From positions 57,101 through 121,100 of the forward strand of contig NZ_JAIXCQ010000012.1 in NCBI RefSeq assembly GCF_020297055.1: a DNA stretch of 64,000 bases. Reading direction: 5' to 3'. The notes under the pieces are model-generated. The model was not told the DNA's origin and ran no database searches. It worked only from the letters and a program-made list of their open reading frames with translations. The position numbers and the translations under genes were made by a program. Shown one piece after another: positions 1 through 8,427 of this stretch. The DNA comes from Isoptericola luteus. Lineage in GTDB: Bacteria; Actinomycetota; Actinomycetes; Actinomycetales; Cellulomonadaceae. Position 1 is the first letter of the stretch. Each line of letters begins with the position of its first letter.

Positions 1-995
1 ATGCGGTCGACGTCGAGGCCTCGGGCGGCGACGTCGGTGGCGACGAGGACGTCGACGGAGCCGGAGCGGAGGCGCTCGACGATCTTCTCGCGCTCCTTCT
101 GGGCGACGTCGCCGGAGATGGTGGCGGCGGAGATGCCGCGCTCCACCAGGGCGGCGCCGACCTCTTCGGCGTCCTTGCGGGTGCGCGTGAAGACGATCGT
201 CGCGTCGGCGTCGGAGGTGGCGAGGACGCGCACGAGGGAGCCGACCTTGTGGCGGAACGGCACGACGGCGTACGTCTGCTCGACGGTGGAGACCGTGGAG
301 GACTGCCGTGAGACGGCGATCGCGACGGGGTCGTTGAGGTGCGTCGCGGCGACGGAGCGGATCGCGGGCGGCATGGTCGCGGAGAAGAGCGCGACCTGGC
401 GCTGGGTGGGCGCCTGGCCGAAGATCGTCTCGACGTCCTCGGCGAAGCCCATGCGCAGCATCTCGTCGGCCTCGTCGAGCACGAGGAACTTCACGCCGTC
501 GAGCGACATCGAGCCGCGCTCGAGGTGGTCCATGACGCGGCCGGGGGTGCCGACGACGACGTGGACGCCCTCGCGCAGGGCGCGCTGCTGCGGGCCGTAG
601 GGGGAACCGCCGTACACGGAGGTGACGCGGACGCCGGGCAGGTGGGTGGCGAAGGACTCGACGGCCTCGGAGACCTGGAGCGCGAGCTCGCGGGTCGGGG
701 TGAGGACGAGGGCCTGGACGTGGCCGCCGGTGACGCTGGCGGCGGGGTCCATGGCGGCGAGGAGCGGCAGCGCGAACGCGGCGGTCTTGCCGGTGCCCGT
801 CTGGGCCACGCCGGTGATGTCACGGCCGGACAGGAGCTCCGGGATGGCGCGCGCCTGGATGGGGGAGGGCGTCGTGAAGCCCTGGTCGTCGACCGCGGCC
901 TGCAGGGCAGCAGGGAGCTTGAGGTCGGCGAAGGTGGGGCCGGTCGCCTCGGGGGTGGTGGAGGCGTCGGTGGGCAGGGTCGAGTCAGTGCTCAA
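1..995 (-). CDS. DEAD-box ATP-dependent RNA helicase (C-terminus beyond window)
   Basis: ATP-driven RNA unwinding, typically in ribosome assembly, RNA decay or cold adaptation. Reading from a TTG at 995, the protein shows the Q motif (FTTPSPIQ, about residues 40-47), Walker A GTGKT (67-71), PTREL, DEAD (174-177), SAT (205-207) and motif V (VLVATDVAARGLD) near the window edge; about 331 residues are visible and the rest lies outside. The start is uncertain: there is no good ribosome binding site at 995, and the frame stays open upstream to a possible GTG at 1073. A TACGAT -10-like hexamer at 1149-1144 would give a long leader, common in cold-shock helicases, but I see no convincing -35. The family is certain; the subfamily is not. 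Confidence 0.93.
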   Translation of the reverse strand, partial: MSTDSTLPTDASTTPEATGPTFADLKLPAALQAAVDDQGFTTPSPIQARAIPELLSGRDITGVAQTGTGKTAAFALPLLAAMDPAASVTGGHVQALVLTPTRELALQVSEAVESFATHLPGVRVTSVYGGSPYGPQQRALREGVHVVVGTPGRVMDHLERGSMSLDGVKFLVLDEADEMLRMGFAEDVETIFGQAPTQRQVALFSATMPPAIRSVAATHLNDPVAIAVSRQSSTVSTVEQTYAVVPFRHKVGSLVRVLATSDADATIVFTRTRKDAEEVGAALVERGISAATISGDVAQKEREKIVERLRSGSVDVLVATDVAARGLDVDR

Positions 996-1242
996 GGAGT
1001 CAGCCGTTCGTCGGTGGGAAACAGGAGTCCTGCGTCGCCATGGGGCGAGGCGGTCGCTGTTTCCCGGACACACACCTGACCTGGCTCGGTGGCCGAGGTC
1101 GCACGAACACGCGGGAGGGCACGACGAACTCCGATGAGCCTCCATCGTACGCTGACCGCGCCCGTGGTCGTTCGGGGGACCGCGGTGAGTTCGGCCACTG
1201 TCGGTCTCCCGCCGCCAGGGCGGGGCTGCGTAGGATGTGCGC

Positions 1243-1863
1243 GTGCAGCCAGGCCCTGAGATCAGTACGGCGGTCTTCACCGTCCCGAACCTGATCAGCA
1301 TGGTGCGTCTGGCGCTGGTGCCGGTCTTCGCCGTGCTGATCGTGGTCGGGCACGACGTGTGGGCCCTCGCCGTGCTGGCGTTCTCCGGGTTCACGGACTG
1401 GCTCGACGGCGTCCTCGCCCGTCGCCTGAACCAGGTGAGCAAGCTGGGCCAGGTGCTCGACCCCGCGGCGGACCGCCTCTTCATCTTCGTGACCCTCATC
1501 GGCCTGGCCTGGCGCGACATCGTGCCGGTGTGGCTCCTCGCGGTGATCGTCGCCCGTGACGTGATGCTCGTGTGCCTGATGCCGGTGCTGGCGCGGCACG
1601 GCTACGGCACGCTCGAGGTGAACTTCGTCGGCAAGGCGGCCACGTTCGCGCTGCTGTACGCGTTCCCGCTCCTGCTGCTCGCGACGGCCGACGGTGCCCT
1701 CGGCACGACCGCCCACGTCGTGGGCTGGGCGTTCACCTGGTGGGGGGTGGGCCTGTACTGGATTGCAGGGCTGCAGTACGTGAGCCAGACGCGCGCCCTG
1801 GTCGTCGCCGACCGCGTGGACGGGAGCGGGGCGACGGGCGCGGGCGTCGAGGAGCGGCCGTGA
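1243..1863 (+). CDS. pgsA: CDP-alcohol phosphatidyltransferase (PgsA-like)
   Basis: Integral membrane enzyme that transfers a phosphatidyl group from CDP-diacylglycerol to an alcohol such as glycerol-3-phosphate. The signature D-G-x2-A-R-x8-G-x3-D-x3-D is complete (D55 G56 A59 R60 G69 D73 D77, counted from GTG 1243), with several hydrophobic segments around it and about 206 residues in total. I place the start at GTG 1243 rather than GTG 1237 because TAGGAT at 1231-1236 lies six bases upstream, as for a leaderless mRNA. It heads a cluster in which each gene down to 4326 overlaps the next by 4 bp. The same order occurs around pgsA2 of mycobacteria. The exact alcohol substrate is not determined by the sequence. 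Confidence 0.88.
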   Translation: MQPGPEISTAVFTVPNLISMVRLALVPVFAVLIVVGHDVWALAVLAFSGFTDWLDGVLARRLNQVSKLGQVLDPAADRLFIFVTLIGLAWRDIVPVWLLAVIVARDVMLVCLMPVLARHGYGTLEVNFVGKAATFALLYAFPLLLLATADGALGTTAHVVGWAFTWWGVGLYWIAGLQYVSQTRALVVADRVDGSGATGAGVEERP

Positions 1864-2798
1864 GCGCACGACCCGGGACGAAGACGGACCGCGCCGCGGA
1901 CGACGGCGTGCCCGAGGGGCAGCGGCGTCGTCGTCCCGACGAGTCGATGACGCTGCTCGTCGAGGTGATGGAGCGGCCCCTGGACCCGGGGTACGCCGAC
2001 GCGGCCGCGCGGCGGAAGGCAGCGAGCGCCGCCGGCTCCACCCCCCGCCGGGGGTGGGCCGGTGCGGCGGCTCTCGCCGTCCTGGCGGGGGTTCTCGGTC
2101 TGGTGACGGTGGCCGCCGCCCAGCAGCTGCGAGCGCCGCAGGCGGAGATCGCCGAGGCGCGGCAGCTGCTCGAGGACCAGATCGTCGAGCGCCAGGCGGT
2201 GGCGGACGGGCTGCGGGACCGCTCGGGCGAGCTGAGCGCCGAGATCGACGAGCTGCAGCACGAGACGCTCGCCAGCCAGGACCCCGCGCTGCTGCGGACC
2301 CTGCGGGTGGACTCGGCGGTCAACGGGACGTCCCCGGTCGCCGGGCCCGGCCTGGTGGTGACTCTCGCGGACGGCGGCGGCGGTCTGTCGGACACGGAGT
2401 CCGAACCGGGGGCGCGCGTGCGCGACGTGGACGTCCAGACGGTCGTCAACGCCCTGTGGTCCTCGGGAGCCGAGGCGATCGAGGTCGACGGCCAGCGACT
2501 GACGACGATGTCCGCGATCCGGAACGCGGGGGACGCCATCCTGGTGGACCTCGTGCCGCTCCCGGGGCCCTCCTATGTCATCCGTGCGGTGGGCGACCCC
2601 GAGGGGATGCAGACCGCGTACGCTCGGACCGGCGCGCCCGCCTACCTGCAGCTCCTGGGCTCGCGATACGGGGTCTCCTCGAGCGTGGTCCCGCAGAGCG
2701 AGCTGGAGCTCAGTGGTGTCGGGACGCAGACCCTGCGCCACGCCCAGCCGACGGATGATGACGTGACGCAGGACGAGACCCAGGAGGAACGCCCATGA
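1860..2798 (+). CDS. DUF881 membrane-anchored protein (first copy)
   Basis: 312 residues from a GTG overlapping the upstream TGA. A cytoplasmic N-terminus of about 65 residues is followed by one membrane segment (about 66-86), a coiled-coil stretch rich in E, Q and R (about 90-140), and the DUF881 domain. The family is widespread in Gram-positives and its members are encoded next to sbp and division genes. The role is unknown; a link to the cell envelope or division is inferred from genomic neighbourhood. It is paralogous to the gene at 3124 and translationally coupled to sbp by an ATGA overlap. Confidence 0.87.
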   Translation: MSARPGTKTDRAADDGVPEGQRRRRPDESMTLLVEVMERPLDPGYADAAARRKAASAAGSTPRRGWAGAAALAVLAGVLGLVTVAAAQQLRAPQAEIAEARQLLEDQIVERQAVADGLRDRSGELSAEIDELQHETLASQDPALLRTLRVDSAVNGTSPVAGPGLVVTLADGGGGLSDTESEPGARVRDVDVQTVVNALWSSGAEAIEVDGQRLTTMSAIRNAGDAILVDLVPLPGPSYVIRAVGDPEGMQTAYARTGAPAYLQLLGSRYGVSSSVVPQSELELSGVGTQTLRHAQPTDDDVTQDETQEERP

Positions 2799-3127
2799 TC
2801 GCCGTGGTCGGGCTCGTGGTCGGCGTGGTCGCCGGCCTGGTGTTGCAGCCCACCGTGCCCGTCGCTCTGCAGCCGTACCTGCCGATCGCCGTCGTGGCCG
2901 CGCTCGACGCGTTGTTCGGCGGCCTGCGCGCCAAGCTGGACGGGCTCTTCGACGACAGGGTCTTCCTGGTGTCGTTCCTGTCGAACGTCGTCGTCGCCGC
3001 GTTCATCGTCTTCCTCGGTGACCAGCTCGGGGTCGGCTCGCAGCTGTCCACGGCGGTCGTCGTCGTGCTCGGCATCCGGATCTTCTCGAACGCCGCCGCG
3101 ATCCGGCGGCACCTGTTCAAGGCATGA
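2795..3127 (+). CDS. sbp: Small basic protein Sbp (DUF1290)
   Basis: 110-residue, almost wholly hydrophobic protein with three predicted membrane segments (roughly residues 2-20, 25-45 and 60-100) and the PTVPVALQPYLPIAVVAALDA region typical of the DUF1290 family, which is also encoded beside DUF881 and division genes in Firmicutes. It overlaps both neighbouring DUF881 genes by 4 bp, so the three are almost certainly co-translated and may form one membrane complex; that complex is inference. The molecular function is not established. Confidence 0.88.
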   Translation: MIAVVGLVVGVVAGLVLQPTVPVALQPYLPIAVVAALDALFGGLRAKLDGLFDDRVFLVSFLSNVVVAAFIVFLGDQLGVGSQLSTAVVVVLGIRIFSNAAAIRRHLFKA

Positions 3128-4326
3128 GCACCACACCGACGTCCGGGCCCTCCGCGGGCGACCACGAGCCGGACGCACCGAGCACGCCCACCGAGGACGT
3201 CAACCCTGCCGGCCACATCGCCGGGGACGACGCCGTGGTCGAGGACGACGCCGCCGGCGGTGCGGACCGGGGGGACGAGACGGACGGCATCTCGTCGCCC
3301 GTGGAGCGCGGACACCACGACGAGCCCGGGGACACCAGCGACGCGGGCGACGCGAACGGTGCGAACGGTGCGGACGCCTCCGACGACGACCAGCCGCCCG
3401 GTACGTGGGACGGTTCGTGGGACGGTCAGGACGACGTCGTCCTGACCGCCGCGGGCCGTCCGGCCCCCGGGGAGCACCCTGGCGCGGACCGGCCCGGCGA
3501 GGCAGCCCAGGACGAGGCAGTCCGGGACGAGGCCGCACCGGAGGGCCCCCCGTCCGTACCGGTGCCCGCGAGCGCTGACCACGACCTGCCCGCCGTGCCC
3601 GCGGGACGAGGAGGCTGGAAGCGCCTGGGTGCCGCGCTGAGGCCCCGGTTGTCGCGGTCGCAGCTGCTGGCGGGCCTGCTGTGCGCCGCGCTCGGGTTCG
3701 CCCTGGTGGTGCAGGTGCAGCAGTCCGCGTCGGACCAGCTCTCCACCGCGCGCCAGGAGGACCTGGTGCGCCTGCTGGACGAGGTCACGGACCGCTCCGA
3801 GCAGCTCGCCGAGGAGGTCTCCGGGCTGGAGGCCACCCGCGACGAGCTCGCCTCGGGCTCGGGTCAGGCCCAGTCGGCGCTCGAGCTGGCACGCCAGCGC
3901 GCCGAGTCGGAGGGGATCTTGTCCGGGCGGCTGCCTGCCGAGGGCCCCGGGGCGCGCGTCCTGATCGCCGACCCCACCGGCCTTCTGGAGGCGTCGCAGC
4001 TGTTCAACGTGCTCGAGGAGCTGCGCAACGCCGGGGCCGAGGTCGTCGAGCTCAACGGGGTGCGACTCGTCACGTCGACGTGGTTCACCGACGAGAACGA
4101 CACGATCGTCGTCGACGGGCAGGCGCTCTCCTCGCCGTACGAGTGGACGGTGATCGGTGACCCCGAGACGATGGACCGCGCGCTGGAGATCCCCGGCGGG
4201 GCCCTCGCCACGGTCCGGACTGCGGGCGCCCAGGCAACCACGACTCGACGCGACCACGTCGAGATCACGGCCGTGCGTGAGCCGTCCGAGCCGGAGTACG
4301 CGACGCCTCAGCCGCGCGACGAGTGA
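3124..4326 (+). CDS. DUF881 membrane-anchored protein (second copy, long acidic N-terminus)
   Basis: 400 residues. The first 165 or so are low-complexity and strongly acidic (many D, E, G, A; a GANGAD-type repeat near residues 75-85), and are probably disordered and cytoplasmic. One membrane segment follows (about 181-200), then a coiled coil rich in E, Q and R and a C-terminal DUF881 domain. The acidic extension is much longer than in the first copy. ATGA overlap with sbp upstream. Downstream, 104 bp separate it from garA; in mycobacteria gcvH lies in that gap, but there is no gcvH here. Confidence 0.86.
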   Translation: MSTTPTSGPSAGDHEPDAPSTPTEDVNPAGHIAGDDAVVEDDAAGGADRGDETDGISSPVERGHHDEPGDTSDAGDANGANGADASDDDQPPGTWDGSWDGQDDVVLTAAGRPAPGEHPGADRPGEAAQDEAVRDEAAPEGPPSVPVPASADHDLPAVPAGRGGWKRLGAALRPRLSRSQLLAGLLCAALGFALVVQVQQSASDQLSTARQEDLVRLLDEVTDRSEQLAEEVSGLEATRDELASGSGQAQSALELARQRAESEGILSGRLPAEGPGARVLIADPTGLLEASQLFNVLEELRNAGAEVVELNGVRLVTSTWFTDENDTIVVDGQALSSPYEWTVIGDPETMDRALEIPGGALATVRTAGAQATTTRRDHVEITAVREPSEPEYATPQPRDE

Positions 4327-4430
4327 GCCCTCGCGGCTTCCCGCTCGCCGCAGGTACGGGGTAGGTTGAGCGGACGACGGCGCACGTCGGACACGTGACC
4401 GACCCCCGGCCCGACCTCGATGGAGGACAG

Positions 4431-4907
4431 ATGACCGACCCCCGCGCACTGCCGCCGCACCAGGCGGCCGCCGACACGACGGCTCACCTGGGCCGGGTCG
4501 GTATGCCCGCGGAGGAGCAGGCGTTCCGTATCCCGCTGACGGCGGAGGAGGCGGCCGCCGTGGCCGCGCTGCCGAGGCACTCGGCGCTCCTCGTGGTGCA
4601 GTACGGCTCGGGAGCCGTGGGGGAGCGTTTCCTGCTGGACACGGACCGTGCGGTGGCGGGGCGCAGCGAGCGCGCGGACATCTTCCTGGACGACGTGACC
4701 GTCTCGCGCAAGCACGCGGAGTTCGTCCGCGAGGGTGACCGGTTCGCCGTGCGCGACATCGGCTCGCTCAACGGCACCTACGTCAACCGCGAGCGCATCG
4801 ACGCCGCACAGCTGTCCACGGGCGACGAGGTGCAGATCGGCAAGTTCCGCATGTCCTTCCACGCCAGCCCGCAGGCGCCGCGGGACCCGCAGGCGCCCGC
4901 GTCGTGA
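4431..4907 (+). CDS. garA: FHA-domain regulator GarA/OdhI
   Basis: Phosphothreonine-binding regulator which, in mycobacteria and corynebacteria, inhibits 2-oxoglutarate dehydrogenase and controls glutamate metabolism according to its phosphorylation by Ser/Thr kinases. The N-terminus carries the kinase-target pair in an ADTTAHL context (T16, T17 from ATG 4431). The FHA domain follows with GRSE (77-80), S92-x-x-H95 and LNGTYVN. ATG 4431 has GGAGG four bases upstream. A GTG at 4395 is in frame, and its first 14 bases are nearly repeated at 4431, so the start region looks duplicated. The last nine residues or so are P/A-rich. A weak TAGGTT -10 lies at 4362-4367. Confidence 0.9.
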   Translation: MTDPRALPPHQAAADTTAHLGRVGMPAEEQAFRIPLTAEEAAAVAALPRHSALLVVQYGSGAVGERFLLDTDRAVAGRSERADIFLDDVTVSRKHAEFVREGDRFAVRDIGSLNGTYVNRERIDAAQLSTGDEVQIGKFRMSFHASPQAPRDPQAPAS

Positions 4908-5650
4908 GCGGAGCGCGGGCAGCGCAGGGCGACCGGTTCGAGGACGACGCCCCGCGCCGATGGCCCCACGGCATCTCGCGGCAGGCGTCGATGCGGATCT
5001 CCGACGTGCTCGCGCAGCTCGGGCCAGAGTTCCCGTCGGTGTCCCACTCGAAGCTGCGCTTCCTCGAGGACCAGGGCCTCATCGAGCCGGTGCGGACCCC
5101 GTCGGGCTACCGGCAGTACAGCCCCGCCGACGTCGAGCGGCTGCGTTTCGTGCTCACCGAGCAGCGTGACTCGTACCTGCCGCTGAAGGTCATCAAGGAG
5201 CGGCTGGCGGAGATGGACGCCGGGGAGCCGGCCCCCGGCCCCGCCCCGCGGCTGGCCGACAGCAGCGCCCCCGCCACGCCGGCGCGCCGGCGGTGGGACA
5301 CCCAGAGCGTGGCCGAGGCCACCGGCACGTCGCCGGCCTTCGTGCAGCAGCTCGTGTCCGCGGGCATCGTGCGCGAGATCGCGGGCGGGCGCCTGGACGC
5401 GGGTGCGCCCGAGGTCGTGCGCATCGCCGCCAGGCTCGCGGAGCACGGGATCGAGCCTCGTCACCTGCGGTCGCTGCGCACCTCCGCGGACCGGCACGTC
5501 GGCCTGGTGGACCAGCTCGTGGCGCCGTACCGCAGCCAGCAGACCCCGTCGGCACGGGCCCAGGCGGCAGAGCTCGCCAGCGAGATCGGCGAGCTGCTGG
5601 CCCGGCTGCACACCGGATGGGTCCGCCAGGGCACGAACGACCTGGTCTGA
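4904..5650 (+). CDS. ftsR: MerR-family transcriptional regulator FtsR
   Basis: 248 residues. The N-terminal winged helix (about residues 30-90, with SHSKLRFLEDQGLI and TPSGYRQYS) matches the MerR regulator that activates ftsZ in Corynebacterium (FtsR), which is encoded beside the FHA protein there as well. A P/A-rich linker (about 105-125) separates it from a second helical domain with another short HTH-like stretch (VAEATGTSPAFVQQLVSAG). The start GTG overlaps the garA TGA. No metal- or drug-binding C-terminal cysteines are seen. The assignment rests on synteny and N-terminal similarity; the regulated targets are not shown by this window. Confidence 0.85.
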   Translation: MSGARAAQGDRFEDDAPRRWPHGISRQASMRISDVLAQLGPEFPSVSHSKLRFLEDQGLIEPVRTPSGYRQYSPADVERLRFVLTEQRDSYLPLKVIKERLAEMDAGEPAPGPAPRLADSSAPATPARRRWDTQSVAEATGTSPAFVQQLVSAGIVREIAGGRLDAGAPEVVRIAARLAEHGIEPRHLRSLRTSADRHVGLVDQLVAPYRSQQTPSARAQAAELASEIGELLARLHTGWVRQGTNDLV

Positions 5651-5748
5651 ACCGTCCGTCGTCGCGCCGGGCCACGCGAGCGACGCGAGCCACTCCGGGG
5701 TGGGCGCCCCACGCGACGGACGACGCCGCGGCGTCGTACCGTGGATCG

Positions 5749-6312
5749 GTGGAAGGCAACGAGCCGGCCGACGCGCCCCTGGTCCCCGTGGAGGTCATGG
5801 GCGTGCGCCAGCAGGAGCGCGATCAGGAGATCGTCGTGCTGCTCCTGGACGCCGCGGCCAACCTGGCCGTCCCGATCGTCATCGGTGCCCGCGAGGCGTC
5901 CGCGATCGCGATGGCGCAGGCGGGCCTCGTGACGCCGCGACCCATGACGCACGATCTGCTGCGCGACCTGCTCGGCGCCGTCGGCGTCGACCTGGAGCGG
6001 GTCGAGATCGTCGCGCTCGACGGGGGGATCTTCTTCGCGGAGCTCGTCCTGTCGAACGGTTCACGGCTCGACTCCCGGGCTTCCGACGCGATCGCGCTGG
6101 CGGTCCGGACGGACAGCCCCGTGCTGTGCTCGGCGGAGATCGTCGCCGTGGCGGGGGTGGAGGTGGTCGACGTCGAGCAGCAGCGCGAGGTGGAACGGTT
6201 CCGCGACTTCCTCGACCACGCCACGGCCGCCGACTTCACGGCACCGGGCGGCCCGCACGAGCCCGGGGCCCCGCCCGACGCCGGCGGGCAGCCGGACGAC
6301 TCGCCGCCATGA
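5749..6312 (+). CDS. Bifunctional nuclease family protein (DUF151)
   Basis: 187 residues with the compact DUF151/BFN domain: the N-terminal VEVMGVR block, IVIGAREASAIAMAQAG and RPMTHDLLRDLL, then SDAIALAVR near residue 115. Plant and archaeal relatives are described as nucleases acting on DNA and RNA; the role in actinobacteria is not established. The gene always follows garA/ftsR in this cluster. GTG 5749 is chosen because TACCGT (5737-5742) sits six bases before it, consistent with a separate leaderless transcript despite the short gap from ftsR. The C-terminal 25 residues are P/G/D-rich and poorly conserved. Confidence 0.88.
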   Translation: MEGNEPADAPLVPVEVMGVRQQERDQEIVVLLLDAAANLAVPIVIGAREASAIAMAQAGLVTPRPMTHDLLRDLLGAVGVDLERVEIVALDGGIFFAELVLSNGSRLDSRASDAIALAVRTDSPVLCSAEIVAVAGVEVVDVEQQREVERFRDFLDHATAADFTAPGGPHEPGAPPDAGGQPDDSPP

Positions 6313-6347
6313 GGCGCCCGCCACGCCGGGAGACCATCAACCTCCGG

Positions 6348-6388
6348 TCGAGGGTTGTGGTCGGTTAGCGTGGGACCCGAACCCTCGA
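6348..6388. repeat. 9-bp inverted repeat between nuclease and MerR genes
   Basis: TCGAGGGTT (6348-6356) and AACCCTCGA (6380-6388) are perfect inverted arms around a 23-nt loop. CGGTCGAGG occurs twice, at 6345-6353 and 6393-6401. This could be a weak intrinsic terminator for the upstream unit (no U-tract) or a regulator site; the sequence alone does not decide. Confidence 0.4.
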
Positions 6389-6423
6389 GCGTCGGTCGAG
6401 GCTTTCCCGGGCGGCGCGACACG

Positions 6424-6436
6424 CCGAACCGTTCGG
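6424..6436. promoter_or_regulatory. Dyad operator candidate upstream of MerR gene
   Basis: CCGAAC-C-GTTCGG, a perfect 6-bp dyad with a single central base, ends 11 bp before the -35 box at 6448. The placement suits an activator or autoregulator site; MerR proteins usually bind inside the spacer, so another regulator is possible. Confidence 0.4.
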
Positions 6437-6447
6437 GCCACACATCG

Positions 6448-6476
6448 TTGACGGCCCCGGGCCGCCGACCTAGCGT
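6448..6476 (+). promoter_or_regulatory. Housekeeping-type promoter of MerR gene
   Basis: TTGACG (6448-6453), a 17-nt spacer and TAGCGT (6471-6476) form a good primary-sigma promoter. The expected start of transcription is near 6483, leaving a leader of about 18 nt with AGGAGG just before ATG 6501. The same TAGCGT -10 recurs at the hipB, DinB and other promoters of the window. Confidence 0.65.
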
Positions 6477-6500
6477 GGTGAACACATCTCAGGAGGCACA

Positions 6501-7088
6501 GTGAACAACAGTGGTGAGGCAAGCGTCCCCACGGGTGCCACCGTGCCGCACGGCGCTCAGGGCCTCCTGTTCGGTGAGGACCTCACGGAACAGGACTCCG
6601 GCACGGGCTATCGCGGTACGACGGCGTGCGGGGTCGCCGGGATCACCTACCGTCAGCTCGACTACTGGGCCCGCACCGGGCTGGTCGAGCCGTCGATCCG
6701 CCCCGCGACGGGCTCGGGCACGCACCGCCTGTACAGCTTCCGCGACATCCTGGTGCTCAAGGTGGTCAAGCGACTCCTGGACACCGGGGTCTCGCTGCAC
6801 CAGATCCGTTCCGCCGTGACGCACCTGCGCGAGCGCGGGGTGGAGGACCTGGCGCAGATCACCCTGATGAGCGACGGGGCGTCGGTCTACGAGTGCACGT
6901 CTCCTGACGAGGTTGTCGACCTCGTGCAGGGTGGCCAGGGCGTCTTCGGCATCGCCGTCGGGCGGGTCTGGCGCGACATCGAGGGCACCCTGTCGGAGAT
7001 GCCGACGGAGTCGCTCGACGACGTCGACATGACGTCTCACGAGGGCGACGAGCTCGCCGCCCGGCGGCGCGCGCGCACCGCCGGCTGA
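6501..7088 (+). CDS. MerR-family transcriptional regulator (second of the garA cluster)
   Basis: 195 residues. The HTH-MerR fold spans about residues 40-110 (ACGVAGITYRQLDYWARTG, SGTHRLYSFRDILVL), followed by a dimer helix and a C-terminal acidic tail. It corresponds in position to the MerR-like gene downstream of the DUF151 gene in mycobacteria. A strong AGGAGG and its own promoter set it apart from the upstream unit. It ends 48 bp from the convergent cardiolipin synthase gene. The regulated genes are unknown. Confidence 0.88.
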   Translation: MNNSGEASVPTGATVPHGAQGLLFGEDLTEQDSGTGYRGTTACGVAGITYRQLDYWARTGLVEPSIRPATGSGTHRLYSFRDILVLKVVKRLLDTGVSLHQIRSAVTHLRERGVEDLAQITLMSDGASVYECTSPDEVVDLVQGGQGVFGIAVGRVWRDIEGTLSEMPTESLDDVDMTSHEGDELAARRRARTAG

Positions 7089-7098
7089 GCCGACCGCC

Positions 7099-7112
7099 GA
7101 GGCGCGCGCCTC
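7099..7112. terminator. Palindrome between convergent genes, possible terminator
   Basis: GAGGCGCGCGCCTC is a perfect 14-bp palindrome in the 48-bp gap between the MerR gene (+) and cardiolipin synthase (-). No T-run follows, so termination is only suggested by position. Confidence 0.3.
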
Positions 7113-7136
7113 AGGGCAGCGGCCCGGGGCTTGCCG

Positions 7137-8423
7137 TCAGAGCAGGGGCCGCAGCGGTGCCATGATGCGCTCGGCGATCTTGGACAGCGGGTGACGGCGC
7201 TCCCACTCGTCGAGGGTCAGCTCGCGGGAGTTGCTCTCGTCCATCCGGAACGCGGACTCGAGCTCGGCGGCCAGGCCGTCGTCGACGACCTCGAGGTTGA
7301 TCTCGTAGTTGCCTGTGAGGCTGAGCCGGTCGATGTTCGCGGTGCCGACCGTGGTCCAGATGCCGTCGACGGTCGCCGTCTTCGCGTGGATCATCGCGCC
7401 CTGGTACAGGAAGATCCGCACCCCGCCGCGCAGGAGCGTCGAGTAGAGCCCGCGGGCCAACCAGTCGGCGACCACGTGGTTCGACCGCTCGGGCATGAGC
7501 ACGCGCACGTCCACCCCGCGGGCGGCCGCCTCCAGGAGCGCCGTGTGGATGTCGGCGTCGGGGATGAAGTAGGCCTGCGTGATGTAGATGTGCGAGCACG
7601 CCCGGTCGATCGCGTCGAGGTAGATGCCCCGGATGGGGAACACGAGCTCGGACGGTGCGTTGCGCGCGGCCCGCAGCTGGGGGAGCCAGAGGTTCGACCC
7701 GACGTCCTGCAGCACGGGCAGGTCCGGGGTGCGCCACCGGTTCCAGAAGTCGACGAACGCGTTGCGCAGCTCCCACACGGACGGGCCGGCGATGCGCAGA
7801 TGGGTGTCGCGCCACCTCGTGGCGTACAGGGTGCCGATGTTGTAGCCGCCCACGAACGCGATCTCGTCGTCCACCACGAGGATCTTGCGGTGGTTGCGGC
7901 CCGAGTGACGCACGTCCAGCATGAGCAGCCCCGGCCGGAACGCGGGGAAGCGCAGCATGTGCACCCCGGGGGGCATGTCGTAGAAGCTGCGCGGGATGAC
8001 GAGGTTCGCGAAGCCGTCGTAGACCACGTACACCTCGACACCGCGGTCGGCGGCCTCGCGCAGCGCCGCCTTGAACTGCTCGCCCACGTCGTCGTTCTTC
8101 CAGATGTACGTCTCCAGGAACACCTGGTGCCGGGCGCCCTCGATCGCCTCCAGCATCGCCTCGTACAGGTCCGCGCCGTACGTGTAGACGGTGGCCGTCG
8201 TGTCCTGCACCCGGGTACTGGCCGGCGGAGCCGTCGGGAACGGGGCGTCGAGCGGGTACTGGTGGCGACGGAACCGCTCGAGCGCCATCACCCCGGCCGC
8301 GACGACGACCGGCGCGGCGACCGTCACGAGCGCGGCGCGCGTCGCGAGCTTGCGCACGGTCGGCCAGTCGACCTGGAACCGGACACGGACGGGACTGGCA
8401 GGATTCTGCGGGCGGAGCGGCAC
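7137..8423 (-). CDS. cls: Cardiolipin synthase / phospholipase D family protein
   Basis: 428 residues, membrane-anchored by one N-terminal segment (about 28-48). Two HKD motifs are intact: H178-x-K180-x4-D185 in NHRKILVVDD and H346-x-K348-x4-D353 in IHAKTATVD, with GGYNIG and GTANID following them as in PLD-type cardiolipin synthases. The predicted reaction is condensation of two phosphatidylglycerols to cardiolipin and glycerol. The start GTG lies four bases after the stop of the integrase gene, so the two may be co-transcribed, an unusual pairing. A general PLD-like phosphodiesterase is the alternative. Confidence 0.88.
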   Translation of the reverse strand: MPLRPQNPASPVRVRFQVDWPTVRKLATRAALVTVAAPVVVAAGVMALERFRRHQYPLDAPFPTAPPASTRVQDTTATVYTYGADLYEAMLEAIEGARHQVFLETYIWKNDDVGEQFKAALREAADRGVEVYVVYDGFANLVIPRSFYDMPPGVHMLRFPAFRPGLLMLDVRHSGRNHRKILVVDDEIAFVGGYNIGTLYATRWRDTHLRIAGPSVWELRNAFVDFWNRWRTPDLPVLQDVGSNLWLPQLRAARNAPSELVFPIRGIYLDAIDRACSHIYITQAYFIPDADIHTALLEAAARGVDVRVLMPERSNHVVADWLARGLYSTLLRGGVRIFLYQGAMIHAKTATVDGIWTTVGTANIDRLSLTGNYEINLEVVDDGLAAELESAFRMDESNSRELTLDEWERRHPLSKIAERIMAPLRPLL

Positions 8424-8427
8424 GGGG

